64,000 bases of DNA from Empedobacter sp036647415 (GTDB lineage: Bacteria > Bacteroidota > Bacteroidia > Flavobacteriales > Weeksellaceae). How positions within the stretch are numbered: position 1 is the stretch's first letter; each line of letters opens with the position of its first letter. Made by a program: the position numbers and the translations under genes. The notes beneath the pieces are model-generated. The model was not told where the DNA came from. It was given only the letters and a program-made list of their open reading frames with translations, and searched no databases. The stretch spans positions 95,964 to 159,963 of the forward strand of contig NZ_JAVXKG010000003.1 in the NCBI RefSeq assembly GCF_036647415.1, given 5' to 3'. Positions 25,607 through 33,733 of this stretch are shown in pieces.

Positions 25607-26547
25607 TAGACTTAACATACACAGAAAAAAAAGATACACGTAGTGGATTCGGAGACGGATTGACAGAGTTAGGAAGAACAAATCCTAATGTAGTTGCATT
25701 ATGTGCTGACTTGATTGGCTCATTAAAAATGGATCAATTTATCAAAGAAAATCCAGAACGTTTTTTCCAAATCGGAATTGCAGAAGCTAATATGATGTGT
25801 ATTGCTGCCGGATTAACAATTGGTGGAAAAATTCCATTTACTGGAACTTTCGCAGAATTTTCTACAGCTCGTGTGTACGATCAAATTCGTCAATCTATCG
25901 CATATTCTAACAAAAATGTAAAAATTGCTGCATCACATGCAGGTTTAACATTAGGAGAAGATGGTGCAACACACCAAACGTTAGAAGATATTGGATTAAT
26001 GAAAATGTTACCAGGAATGGTGGTAATTAATCCATGTGATTATAACCAAACAAAAGCAGCTACAATTGCGGTGGCGGAATACGAAGGCCCTGTTTATTTA
26101 CGTTTCGGACGTCCTGCTGTTCCTGTTTTTACTCCAGCTGATCAGAAATTTGAGATTGGAAAAGGAATCTTAATGAACGAAGGTACGGATGTAACAATTG
26201 TTGCAACTGGACATTTGGTTTGGGAATCTTTGGTTGCTGCGGCTGAATTAGAAAAAGAAGGAATTTCTTGTGAGGTAATTAATATTCATACGATTAAACC
26301 TTTAGATGAAGAAATCATCTTAAATTCTGTAAAGAAAACAGGTAAAATTGTAACAGCAGAAGAACATAATATTCTTGGTGGTTTAGGTGAATCTGTTGCT
26401 AGAGTATTGGCACAAAAATTACCTACAAAACAAGCTTTTGTTGCTGTAAACGATACTTTCGGAGAATCTGGAACACCATCAGATTTAATGAAAAAATATG
26501 GTATAGATTCTACAGCAGTTATAGAAAAAGTAAAATCTTTGTTATAA
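25603..26547 (+). CDS. Transketolase, C-terminal subunit
   Basis: This 314-residue chain carries the pyrimidine-binding and C-terminal transketolase domains: DTRSGFGDGL, RFFQIGIAEANMMCIAAGL with the catalytic Glu, TFAEFSTARVYDQIRQSIAY, HAGLTLGEDGATHQTLEDIG, and the C-terminal GHLVWESLVAA and TAEEHNILGGLGE. It must pair with the subunit at 22539-23384 to make an active enzyme. It overlaps the upstream secreted-protein gene by 4 bp and ends before a strong terminator. Confidence 0.97.
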   Translation: MIDLTYTEKKDTRSGFGDGLTELGRTNPNVVALCADLIGSLKMDQFIKENPERFFQIGIAEANMMCIAAGLTIGGKIPFTGTFAEFSTARVYDQIRQSIAYSNKNVKIAASHAGLTLGEDGATHQTLEDIGLMKMLPGMVVINPCDYNQTKAATIAVAEYEGPVYLRFGRPAVPVFTPADQKFEIGKGILMNEGTDVTIVATGHLVWESLVAAAELEKEGISCEVINIHTIKPLDEEIILNSVKKTGKIVTAEEHNILGGLGESVARVLAQKLPTKQAFVAVNDTFGESGTPSDLMKKYGIDSTAVIEKVKSLL

Positions 26548-26570
26548 GAACTAATATTTCATAAAATGAA

Positions 26571-26600
26571 AAAGGAGCTTAATATAAGCTCCTTTTTTAT
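26571..26600 (+). terminator. Terminator of the transketolase operon
   Basis: Stem AAAGGAGCTT / AAGCTCCTTT with a 5-nt loop, followed by TTT and AT-rich sequence. Confidence 0.9.
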
Positions 26601-26624
26601 TTTTATACTTCTTACAATCTAATA

Positions 26625-26930
26625 AAAGCAAGCCGATAAGCCGGATTCTGTCATTACAAATGTAATGCTTTGTCATTTATCTAGAACCTTAGTTACCCAA
26701 GATCTCCATCTGCCTACCCCCCAGCAACGGACGAGTAGCCCTTAACTGCTGGTATACATGGCATTGCACCGCATAGAGTTTACCTGGTTTCACTACAGCC
26801 GAACTGTACATACTTTCTGTTGCACTTGTCCTACTTCCGAAGAAGTGACGGGCATTACCCGCTATGCTTACTCTCTGGTGTCCGGACTTTCCTCTCCGAA
26901 TAAATTCGCAGCGACAAAGTGGCTTGCTGG
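26625..26930 (-). ncRNA. rnpB: RNase P RNA, bacterial class A type
   Basis: On the minus strand the sequence shows the universal 5' region GAGGAAAGTCCGGACACC (from about 26898 downward). It ends with GACAGAATCCGGCTTATCGG near the 3' end. The termini pair: AGCAAGCC (complement of 26921-26928) with GGCTTGCT (complement of 26627-26634) as helix P1. This RNA is the catalytic subunit that matures tRNA 5' ends. Ends are estimated from P1 and could shift by a few bases. Any short ORF here is an artefact. Confidence 0.95.
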
Positions 26931-26932
26931 CA

Positions 26933-26940
26933 CAAATGTA
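26933..26940 (-). promoter_or_regulatory. -7 box of rnpB
   Basis: The minus strand reads TACATTTG, an exact TAnnTTTG, ending 3 nt before the first base of P1. This agrees with transcription starting at about 26929. Confidence 0.7.
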
Positions 26941-26956
26941 CAGCAAAACTAGCCAA

Positions 26957-26991
26957 ATAAAAAAAAGCCTTAAATAAAATATTTAAGACTT
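26957..26991 (-). terminator. Terminator of clpC
   Basis: Read leftward: AAGTCTTAAATA / TATTTAAGGCTT with one mismatch, then eight T. It lies 25 bp past the clpC stop and just upstream of the rnpB promoter. Confidence 0.85.
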
Positions 26992-27016
26992 TCTTATATA
27001 AAAACTTAGAATGTTA

Positions 27017-29542
27017 TTATTCTGATTTTTCTTCTTGTGTTTTCTCTTTTACAGAGATTTTAACACCATCTTTTGCTTCATTTAGTTCTAATAACAAATG
27101 ATCTCCTTCGCTAATTTCTGCATTAATGATTTCTTCTGCCATCGGATCTTCGATATATTTTTGGATCGCACGTTTTAGTGGACGAGCACCATATTCTTTA
27201 TCAAAACCTTTATCAGCAATAAAATCTTTTGCTTCTGTAGTTAATTCTAAATGATAATTAAGCGCAGTTAATCGTTCAAATAAACTAGCCAATTCAATAT
27301 CAATAATCGACATGATATTTTCTTTTGATAATGAATTAAAGAAAATAATATCATCAATACGATTTAGAAATTCTGGAGCAAAAGCACGTTTTAGTGCTGT
27401 TTCTATTGTAGATTTTGCACGTTCATCAGCTGTATCTTTTTTAGCTGAAGTACCAAAACCAACACCATCTCCAAACTCTTTCAATTGACGTGTTCCGATG
27501 TTAGATGTTAAAATGATAATCGTATTACGGAAATCAACTTTACGTCCTAAACTGTCTGTTACATGTCCATCATCTAAAATTTGTAATAAAATATTAAAAA
27601 CATCTGGATGTGCTTTTTCTATCTCATCAAGCAAAATAACTGCATAAGGTTTACGACGTACAGCTTCTGTTAATTGTCCACCTTCTTCGTAACCAACGTA
27701 GCCCGGAGGTGCTCCAACTAAACGAGAAACGGCAAATTTCTCCATATACTCAGACATATCAATTCTGATTAATGCATCATTAGAATCAAAAATCTCTTTT
27801 GCTAATACTTTTGCTAATTGTGTCTTACCAACACCTGTTGTTCCTAAGAAAATAAATGAACCAATTGGTTTGTTTGGATCTTTTAATCCAGCACGATTAC
27901 GTTGAATAGCTTTTACAACTTTATTAACAGCTTCGTCTTGACCAATTACTTTTCCTTTCATTAACTCATTCATTTGAGCTAATTTTTTCAATTCTTTTTC
28001 TGCAACACGATGTACAGGAACACCACTCATTAACGATACAACTTCTGCAACATTTTCATCTGTAACCGTTTCACGATTTTCTTTTGATTCTTGCATCCAT
28101 TGTGCCTGTGCGCGTTTCAAATCACTTTCAATTTGCTTTTCCGAATCGCGTAAACGAGCAGCTTCTTCGTATTTCTGTGATTTTACAACTTTTGTTTTTT
28201 CTTCGCGAACTTCTTCTAGTTTTTCTTCAAGATCTAAAATTTCTTGTGGAACTTTTATATTCTTGATATGCACACGAGAACCTGCTTCATCTAAAGCATC
28301 AATTGCTTTGTCTGGTAAAAAACGATCTGTAATATAACGTGTTGTTAAACTAACACAAGCTTGTAATGCCTCATCTGTATAATTTACATTGTGATGCGCT
28401 TCGTACTTATCCTTTATATTATGTAAAATCTGTAATGTTTCTTCTGGTGATGTTGGTTCAACCATTACATTTTGAAAACGACGTACCAAAGCACCATCTT
28501 TCTCGATGTACTGACGATATTCGTCTAATGTTGTTGCACCAATACATTGTAATTCTCCACGAGCTAATGCTGGTTTGAACATGTTTGAAGCGTCTAACGA
28601 GCCTGTAGCTCCTCCTGCTCCAACAATTGTATGTAACTCATCAATAAAAAGAATAATGTCATCATTTTTCTCTAATTCATTCATGATGGCTTTCATACGT
28701 TCTTCAAATTGACCGCGGTATTTAGTTCCTGCAACCAAAGATGCTAAATCTAAAGTTACAACACGTTTATTAAACAATACACGCGAAACTTTACGTTGTA
28801 TAATACGTAATGCCAAACCTTCTGCAATTGCAGATTTACCTACTCCTGGTTCTCCAATTAACAATGGATTGTTCTTTTTACGACGTGATAAAATTTGCGA
28901 CACGCGCTCAATTTCTTTTTCACGTCCAACCACTGGATCTAATTTTCCTTCTTGTGCAGCTGCCGTTAAATCTCGTCCAAAGTTATCTAAAACTGGTGTT
29001 TTACTTTTTGACGTTGTTTTACTTGTTGATGCACGTTCAAAATCATTATCAGAATCTCCTCCATCAAAAGAAGGATTCTCTGCACGCGGCGATTGAATCT
29101 CTTCGTCTTGAAATTGAAATTTAAATTCCTCTTTTACTGTATTATAATCAATATCAAGTTTATTCATCAATTTTGTAATCGGATCGTTTTCATTACGAAG
29201 AATACATAATAAAAGATGAATTGTATTTACAGTTGGACTTTTAAACAATTTTGCTTCTAGAAATGTTGTTTTCAACGCTCTTTCAGCTTGTTTTGTCAAA
29301 CTCAAATTCTTTATACTATTACCATCTGTTTCTTTTGGAGGATTTAGGTTTTCAATTTTTTGACGCATTTCGTCTAAATCTACATTCAATGCCTCTAAGA
29401 CTGAAATTGCTTTACCTTCACCGTCGCGAATAATTCCCAACAGAAGGTGTTCCGTTCCTATTTGGTCATGGCCTAATCTCAACGCTTCTTCCTTACTATA
29501 AGAAATAACGTCCTTTACTTGTTGTGAGAAGTTATCGTTCAT
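27017..29542 (-). CDS. clpC: ATP-dependent Clp protease ATPase subunit ClpC
   Basis: ClpC is a HSP100/AAA+ unfoldase that feeds substrates to ClpP. The 841-residue protein has two N-terminal Clp repeats (YSKEEALRLGHDQIGTEHLL, residues about 14-33, and about 85-150), Walker A1 GEPGVGKSAIAEG, Walker B1 ILFIDELHT, a UVR-like middle domain (DLEEKLEEVREEK ... KYEEAARLRD), Walker A2 GTTGVGKTQLAK, Walker B2 VILLDEIEKAHPDV, sensor region ILTSNIGTR and a C-terminal D2-small domain. Its middle domain marks it as ClpC rather than ClpA. It is monocistronic. Confidence 0.97.
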   Translation of the reverse strand: MNDNFSQQVKDVISYSKEEALRLGHDQIGTEHLLLGIIRDGEGKAISVLEALNVDLDEMRQKIENLNPPKETDGNSIKNLSLTKQAERALKTTFLEAKLFKSPTVNTIHLLLCILRNENDPITKLMNKLDIDYNTVKEEFKFQFQDEEIQSPRAENPSFDGGDSDNDFERASTSKTTSKSKTPVLDNFGRDLTAAAQEGKLDPVVGREKEIERVSQILSRRKKNNPLLIGEPGVGKSAIAEGLALRIIQRKVSRVLFNKRVVTLDLASLVAGTKYRGQFEERMKAIMNELEKNDDIILFIDELHTIVGAGGATGSLDASNMFKPALARGELQCIGATTLDEYRQYIEKDGALVRRFQNVMVEPTSPEETLQILHNIKDKYEAHHNVNYTDEALQACVSLTTRYITDRFLPDKAIDALDEAGSRVHIKNIKVPQEILDLEEKLEEVREEKTKVVKSQKYEEAARLRDSEKQIESDLKRAQAQWMQESKENRETVTDENVAEVVSLMSGVPVHRVAEKELKKLAQMNELMKGKVIGQDEAVNKVVKAIQRNRAGLKDPNKPIGSFIFLGTTGVGKTQLAKVLAKEIFDSNDALIRIDMSEYMEKFAVSRLVGAPPGYVGYEEGGQLTEAVRRKPYAVILLDEIEKAHPDVFNILLQILDDGHVTDSLGRKVDFRNTIIILTSNIGTRQLKEFGDGVGFGTSAKKDTADERAKSTIETALKRAFAPEFLNRIDDIIFFNSLSKENIMSIIDIELASLFERLTALNYHLELTTEAKDFIADKGFDKEYGARPLKRAIQKYIEDPMAEEIINAEISEGDHLLLELNEAKDGVKISVKEKTQEEKSE

Positions 29543-29561
29543 TTATTTAAGCTGTCTTTAA

Positions 29562-29569
29562 CAAATATA
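29562..29569 (-). promoter_or_regulatory. -7 box of clpC
   Basis: The minus strand reads TATATTTG, an exact TAnnTTTG, about 20 nt before the ATG. The 115-bp gap to 29657 otherwise shows no gene. Confidence 0.6.
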
Positions 29570-29657
29570 ATTATTCTGATTTATACTAGCATAAATTATG
29601 CCTTTGTAAGTATTGATTTAATGATTCCTAAAAATATACAATTATTGTCTACTAAAT

Positions 29658-30308
29658 CTAAAATAACTGACAATATTTCATATCAATTTTTGAATGATTC
29701 GCAATGATTTGAGAAATAGATGTTGTTGCTAAAAAGTCGTATATATCTCCTTTATTCATTTTTAATGAATCGTGTAACTCCAGAATTTGTGTCGTTTCTA
29801 AATCTTTATTCAACTTAAAAATACCATCAACTTCTCTCCTACGCGAAGTCGAATAAAGTGTCGACGAACACCATGTTACTATTTCTTGATTAGAAACATC
29901 ATCTATCTTCAATTCATTTTCGTTCCAATACAAAAGGTACGCATTTTTATTTTTTCTTTCAAATACAAAAATTGTAAAAGGTGCAATGTCTGACAAATTT
30001 TCAGTCTCAATATATTCTTTTACAGAATTATACTTTAATATATCTAATAAAATAATTCCTCTACTTTCTTTATAATGTTCTTTAAAATGAATTGGTTTTT
30101 CTTCTCCACCATTCAGAATACACGCAATAAATTCTTCCGAATAAAAAATCCATGTTCCTTTTGCACGCTCATCAACAGGTGAAAAATAGGTTTTATTAAA
30201 TCGTTTTTGTTCTATAATTTCTTTTGAAGAATTACGATTTATTTCCTCATCTCTGTTGTGCGTTAAAATAAATTGATCTTTCTTTCTATAAAAACTGATT
30301 ATACACAT
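29658..30308 (-). CDS. NRDE-family (TANGO2-like) protein
   Basis: This 216-residue protein starts MCIISFYRK and has HNRDEEINR, the NRDE signature, near residue 20. The N-terminal Cys following Met is typical of this Ntn-hydrolase-like family, so the ATG at 30308 was chosen over a TTG four codons earlier. The family includes eukaryotic TANGO2, linked to heme or Golgi functions; the bacterial role is not settled. A central GTWIFYSEEFIACILNGGEE matches the family. It is divergent from the DinB-like gene, with the two promoters 14 bp apart. Confidence 0.85.
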   Translation of the reverse strand: MCIISFYRKKDQFILTHNRDEEINRNSSKEIIEQKRFNKTYFSPVDERAKGTWIFYSEEFIACILNGGEEKPIHFKEHYKESRGIILLDILKYNSVKEYIETENLSDIAPFTIFVFERKNKNAYLLYWNENELKIDDVSNQEIVTWCSSTLYSTSRRREVDGIFKLNKDLETTQILELHDSLKMNKGDIYDFLATTSISQIIANHSKIDMKYCQLF

Positions 30309-30327
30309 CTCATTTTTCAATTTACTT

Positions 30328-30335
30328 CAAATGTA
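30328..30335 (-). promoter_or_regulatory. -7 box of the NRDE gene
   Basis: The minus strand reads TACATTTG, an exact TAnnTTTG, 19 nt before the ATG at 30308. It lies back-to-back with the rightward box at 30342. Confidence 0.6.
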
Positions 30336-30341
30336 AAAATT

Positions 30342-30349
30342 TATCTTTG
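30342..30349 (+). promoter_or_regulatory. -7 box of the DinB/ATP-grasp cluster
   Basis: TATCTTTG is an exact TAnnTTTG ending 9 nt before the ATG at 30359. The leader would therefore be only a few bases. It also shows that the in-frame TTG at 30347 is part of the promoter, not a start codon. Confidence 0.65.
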
Positions 30350-30358
30350 CATAGATTT

Positions 30359-30856
30359 ATGAGTATTCAAAAAACAATAGCACATTCTTTTAGCGAAATA
30401 AAATCGATTCTTTTACAATTTGATGATGAAATGTATCAAAAAGAATTGAAAATTATTTCGAATGGAACAATTGGTCAACATTTTCGACATATTATTGAGT
30501 TTTATTACTGTTTTATAGAAGCACAACAAAATAATTGTGTTTGTTATGATGAGCGTAATCGCAACTATTTATGGGAAACTTCTGTTATTGAAAGTTTGAA
30601 TATTATTAATCACTTAAATGATAAAATTTCACAGTTGGATTTGACTAAAAAAATCAAACTAAAACAAAATTATTACAACGATTCTTTTCTTATCGAATCT
30701 ACAAATCAACGTGAGTTGATGTATTGTTTTGATCATAGTATTCATCATTTTGCTATTCTTAAAATTGCTCTAACAACAACTTTTCCTACCGTTAAAATCC
30801 CTACAAATTTTGGTATTGCATCCTCTACTCTTCATTTTCAAAAACAAGAAAAATGA
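30359..30856 (+). CDS. DinB-superfamily protein, cluster-associated
   Basis: This 165-residue protein of the DinB-like four-helix metal-binding superfamily has the first His in IGQHFRHIIEFYYCF (about residue 41) and the C-terminal pair in FDHSIHHFAILKIAL (about 130-134). It differs strongly from the DinB protein at 6914. It is the first gene of a four-gene cluster with a promoter box right upstream, and its stop overlaps the next start by 4 bp. Enzymatic activity is unknown. Confidence 0.82.
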   Translation: MSIQKTIAHSFSEIKSILLQFDDEMYQKELKIISNGTIGQHFRHIIEFYYCFIEAQQNNCVCYDERNRNYLWETSVIESLNIINHLNDKISQLDLTKKIKLKQNYYNDSFLIESTNQRELMYCFDHSIHHFAILKIALTTTFPTVKIPTNFGIASSTLHFQKQEK

Positions 30857-31446
30857 ATTCTAAAATAACAAAAGAAGTAAACTATCATAACAGAATTATT
30901 TCAACTTTTATTGGACAAAAAATTGAAGCGATTTTTTATGAAGAAATTAATTACGAGGAAAATAAGAAATATTGGGAATTTTCTAAAATAATTCATTCGA
31001 TTGACATGAATGTCATTATGAAATTTTCAAACGGAAAACTTATTCAACTTTTTTGGGATAATGAATTCGAAAGTTATGGAATTGGTTTTATTGAAATCTT
31101 TGAATTAGAAACAAAAGAGGGATATAAACTAATTCAAGTTTCTGATAATATTAATTGGAAAAATATAATTGGAAAAACTATTTCTGCAATAAAAGTTTAC
31201 TGGGATGAAAGTGAAAGTCAATCTTTGCAAAAGGTTTTTAATTATTTAATTCCAATAGGAAGAAAAACACATATTCGTTTGCCTTTGACTTGGGAAATTA
31301 ATTTTGAAGGAGAAAATATATGGATTTCTACACTAGAATTGAGAGAAAATGGAAATCCTTATTATTGGGCAGACCATTTGACTATTATGTTTTCTGAAGA
31401 TGACGCAAATAAATATTCATTAAAAAATCCTCAAAATAACAAATGA
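30853..31446 (+). CDS. Hypothetical cytoplasmic protein, cluster-associated
   Basis: A 197-residue protein with no signal peptide or membrane helix, rich in aromatic residues and beta-strand-like patterns (FSNGKLIQLFWDNEF, IAIGFIEIF-like stretches, LPLTWEINFEGENIWISTLE). It overlaps both neighbours by 4 bp, so it is made stoichiometrically with the DinB-like and ATP-grasp proteins. The first residues MNSKITK closely match MNPKITK of the next gene. No family was recognised. It could be a small binding or immunity-like protein, but nothing in the sequence decides this. Confidence 0.72.
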   Translation: MNSKITKEVNYHNRIISTFIGQKIEAIFYEEINYEENKKYWEFSKIIHSIDMNVIMKFSNGKLIQLFWDNEFESYGIGFIEIFELETKEGYKLIQVSDNINWKNIIGKTISAIKVYWDESESQSLQKVFNYLIPIGRKTHIRLPLTWEINFEGENIWISTLELRENGNPYYWADHLTIMFSEDDANKYSLKNPQNNK

Positions 31447-32429
31447 ATCCAAAAATAACAAAGTGGACACGATATGAATTTTGGTCGTTTTGGCTATTTT
31501 ATGGACCATTAACGCCTTGGTATATTTACAAAATATTTCGTGCTGGTGCTCCTGCTTATTTTTGTGCAGTAAACCCAGGTATAAAATGGGGTGGTTTTAT
31601 GAATTATCCTAAGATTGATCTTCTTAATCAAATTGAAGAAAAGTATAAACCAAAAACAGTTTTCTTTGAAGAATTTACTTCGCAAAAAATTCCATTTGAT
31701 TTTCCTTTTATTGCAAAACCAAATATTGGAGAACGTGGAATTGGCGTAGAATTAATCAGAAATAAAAGCGATTGGGAAACGTATATTCTACAAAATAATC
31801 GCGAATTAATTTTACAAGAATACTTCAATTCTAAATTTGAATTTGGTGTTTTTTATGTCAGATTACCGAATGAAAAAAATGGAAAAATTATCTCAATTAC
31901 AACAAAAGAATTTTTAACATTTACTGGCGATGGAAAATCAACTTTCAAAGAATTAATCAATCAAAATTTACGTGCATTTTACCGTAAAGATTATTTGTTT
32001 GAACGTTATAAAACCCATCTTTTTCTGATTTTAGCAAATGGCGAACAAAAATTAATAGAACCAATTGGAAACCATAGTCGTGGTACAATTTTTTTGGATG
32101 GAAGTCATTTAAAAACAATTCAACTTGAAAAAACAATTGATAAAATTGCTAAAAACATAGATGGCTTTTTTTATGGAAGAATTGATTTAAAAGCAAAAAA
32201 TTTAGAAAATTTTCAGAACGGAAATTTTGTCATACTCGAAATTAACGGTGCAAATTCTGAAGCTACACATATTTACGACCCAAGTTATAATTTGTTAAAA
32301 GCCTACAAAGAAGTACTTAAGCATTTGAATTATCAACATAAAATTGCGGTTCAAAATAACAAAAATGGTATAAAATGGACAGATTGGAGGTTACTTGCAA
32401 AAGAAATTATGGCGCGCTATAAGTCGTAA
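31443..32429 (+). CDS. ATP-grasp domain protein (D-Ala-D-Ala ligase-like)
   Basis: This 328-residue protein has the ATP-grasp ligase layout: FIAKPNIGERGIGVELI (ATP-binding Lys and glycine loop, about residues 90-107), LILQEYFN (hinge), and the metal-binding end FYGRIDLKAKN ... FVILEINGANSEATHIYDP (about 237-280). These enzymes join a carboxylate to an amine or thiol through an acyl phosphate. An N-terminal segment rich in Trp and Tyr (YEFWSFWLFYGPLTPWYIY) may contact the membrane. The substrate is unknown. It overlaps the upstream gene by 4 bp and lies 67 bp before the rhomboid gene. Confidence 0.86.
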   Translation: MNPKITKWTRYEFWSFWLFYGPLTPWYIYKIFRAGAPAYFCAVNPGIKWGGFMNYPKIDLLNQIEEKYKPKTVFFEEFTSQKIPFDFPFIAKPNIGERGIGVELIRNKSDWETYILQNNRELILQEYFNSKFEFGVFYVRLPNEKNGKIISITTKEFLTFTGDGKSTFKELINQNLRAFYRKDYLFERYKTHLFLILANGEQKLIEPIGNHSRGTIFLDGSHLKTIQLEKTIDKIAKNIDGFFYGRIDLKAKNLENFQNGNFVILEINGANSEATHIYDPSYNLLKAYKEVLKHLNYQHKIAVQNNKNGIKWTDWRLLAKEIMARYKS

Positions 32430-32496
32430 TTTAACCATATTTGTCATATTTTTTGAAAGGGAATAAAGATTGAAAAGGATTTTACAAATCACTTTT

Positions 32497-33273
32497 ATGA
32501 ATTATCCATTTCCTAAAAAAACTCTTGTAATTCCTGTATTACTTCTAATTCCTATGTGGATTATTTTTCTGTTTCAGATAAATGGATACGAAACAAGTGG
32601 GTGTTATGGTGTTATTCCGCGAACATTTGTCGGACTAAAAGGAATTCTTTTTTCTCCTCTTTTTCATTCTGGTTGGAAACATATTTTGAGTAATACTTTT
32701 CCTTTGGCTTTTCTTAGCTTTTTAGCTTTGTTATTATACGATAGATTAGCATATTATGTTATTTTCTTTGGGTGGATAATTTCTGGAATTTTACTTTGGA
32801 TTATCGGAAATCCTCCTTTTTTAGACGATCATGTAAGTTGTCATATCGGCGCAAGTACAATTGTATATTTATTGGCTTCCTTTATATTTTTCAGTGGAGT
32901 TATTCGTAAAGAACGAGGTTTAATGGCTGTTTCTTTGATTATAATTGTTTTATATGGCGGAATGATTTGGGGCATGGTTCCACAAGAAATTTTACCACAA
33001 TTAAAATCCGAAGTTGGAAATAATTCTATTTCTTGGGAAGGACATTTAAGCGGGTTTATAACTGGTGCTTTTTTCGCTTATTTATTCAGAAAAATTGGTC
33101 CACAAAAAGAAAGTCCTAAATGGGATCAAGAAAATTATTATGATCCTCGCGAAGAACAATTATGGAATACTTATCTAGAACAAGAGCGTGAAAAAGCTGA
33201 ATATCTCAACGCTTTGAATGAAAAAGATAATGAAGATTATTTTGACAATGATTCGGATAATTTAGTCAAATAA
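32497..33273 (+). CDS. Rhomboid-family intramembrane protease with unusual active-site loop
   Basis: About 258 residues with six membrane helices. The catalytic Ser is in HIGASTIVYLL (GxS; the next residue is Thr rather than the usual Gly) and the His is in WEGHLSGFITGAFFAY. The L1-loop region LFHSGWKHILSNTFPLAFL fits rhomboids (HxxWxHxxxN). The C-terminal 50 residues are hydrophilic and acidic. I placed the start at the ATG at 32497; a TTG at 32470 is possible. Its 3' end overlaps the convergent lipoprotein gene by 37 bp. Confidence 0.85.
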   Translation: MNYPFPKKTLVIPVLLLIPMWIIFLFQINGYETSGCYGVIPRTFVGLKGILFSPLFHSGWKHILSNTFPLAFLSFLALLLYDRLAYYVIFFGWIISGILLWIIGNPPFLDDHVSCHIGASTIVYLLASFIFFSGVIRKERGLMAVSLIIIVLYGGMIWGMVPQEILPQLKSEVGNNSISWEGHLSGFITGAFFAYLFRKIGPQKESPKWDQENYYDPREEQLWNTYLEQEREKAEYLNALNEKDNEDYFDNDSDNLVK

Positions 33274-33674
33274 TCATCTAATTTCTTTAAATCTGTTGCC
33301 GGATTTCCTTTATCATATTTGTTTGTAGAAAATATAGAGTCCTTTGTATCAAATTTGATAGAAGTTGCGGCTGCTCCATCACGCATAAAAGATTGACTTG
33401 GAGATTTTATTTCTTCAATTTTATTAAAAGAAATTCCATTCATCAAATTATTAATTTCTCTCCATTCGTTTTTAACATTTCGTTTATTTAACGTGTCATT
33501 CTCATGTTGGATTAAATAAATAACATCCTTATTTAGTCCAATCGTGTAACTTCCCCTTCTAGACGATTCTGTTCTTTCTATCTTAGATAGAGAATCTTTT
33601 TCATTCTCTAAATAATTATTTTTTTGACATGCAGTTAAAATTAAAAAGCATGATAATAATATGTTAAGTTTCAT
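33237..33674 (-). CDS. Hypothetical lipoprotein
   Basis: This 145-residue protein has a lipoprotein signal peptide (MKLNILLSCFLILTAC, Cys 16). The mature part is hydrophilic with no recognised domain (SYTIGLNKDVIYLIQHENDT; KKLDDYLTKLSESL at the end). Its last 12 codons overlap the end of the rhomboid gene on the other strand. It is divergent from the metalloprotease gene at 33734. Confidence 0.72.
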   Translation of the reverse strand: MKLNILLSCFLILTACQKNNYLENEKDSLSKIERTESSRRGSYTIGLNKDVIYLIQHENDTLNKRNVKNEWREINNLMNGISFNKIEEIKSPSQSFMRDGAAATSIKFDTKDSIFSTNKYDKGNPATDLKKLDDYLTKLSESLSK

Positions 33675-33733
33675 AAAAAAATATTAATTTTATAATTATT
33701 CTATATAACCCAAATATAATTAACCCTTTTTTA

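Noticed and set aside
26689..26952. Open frames on both strands at the RNase P RNA gene
   Set aside because: They lie wholly in the structured RNA, and translated products show no protein features.
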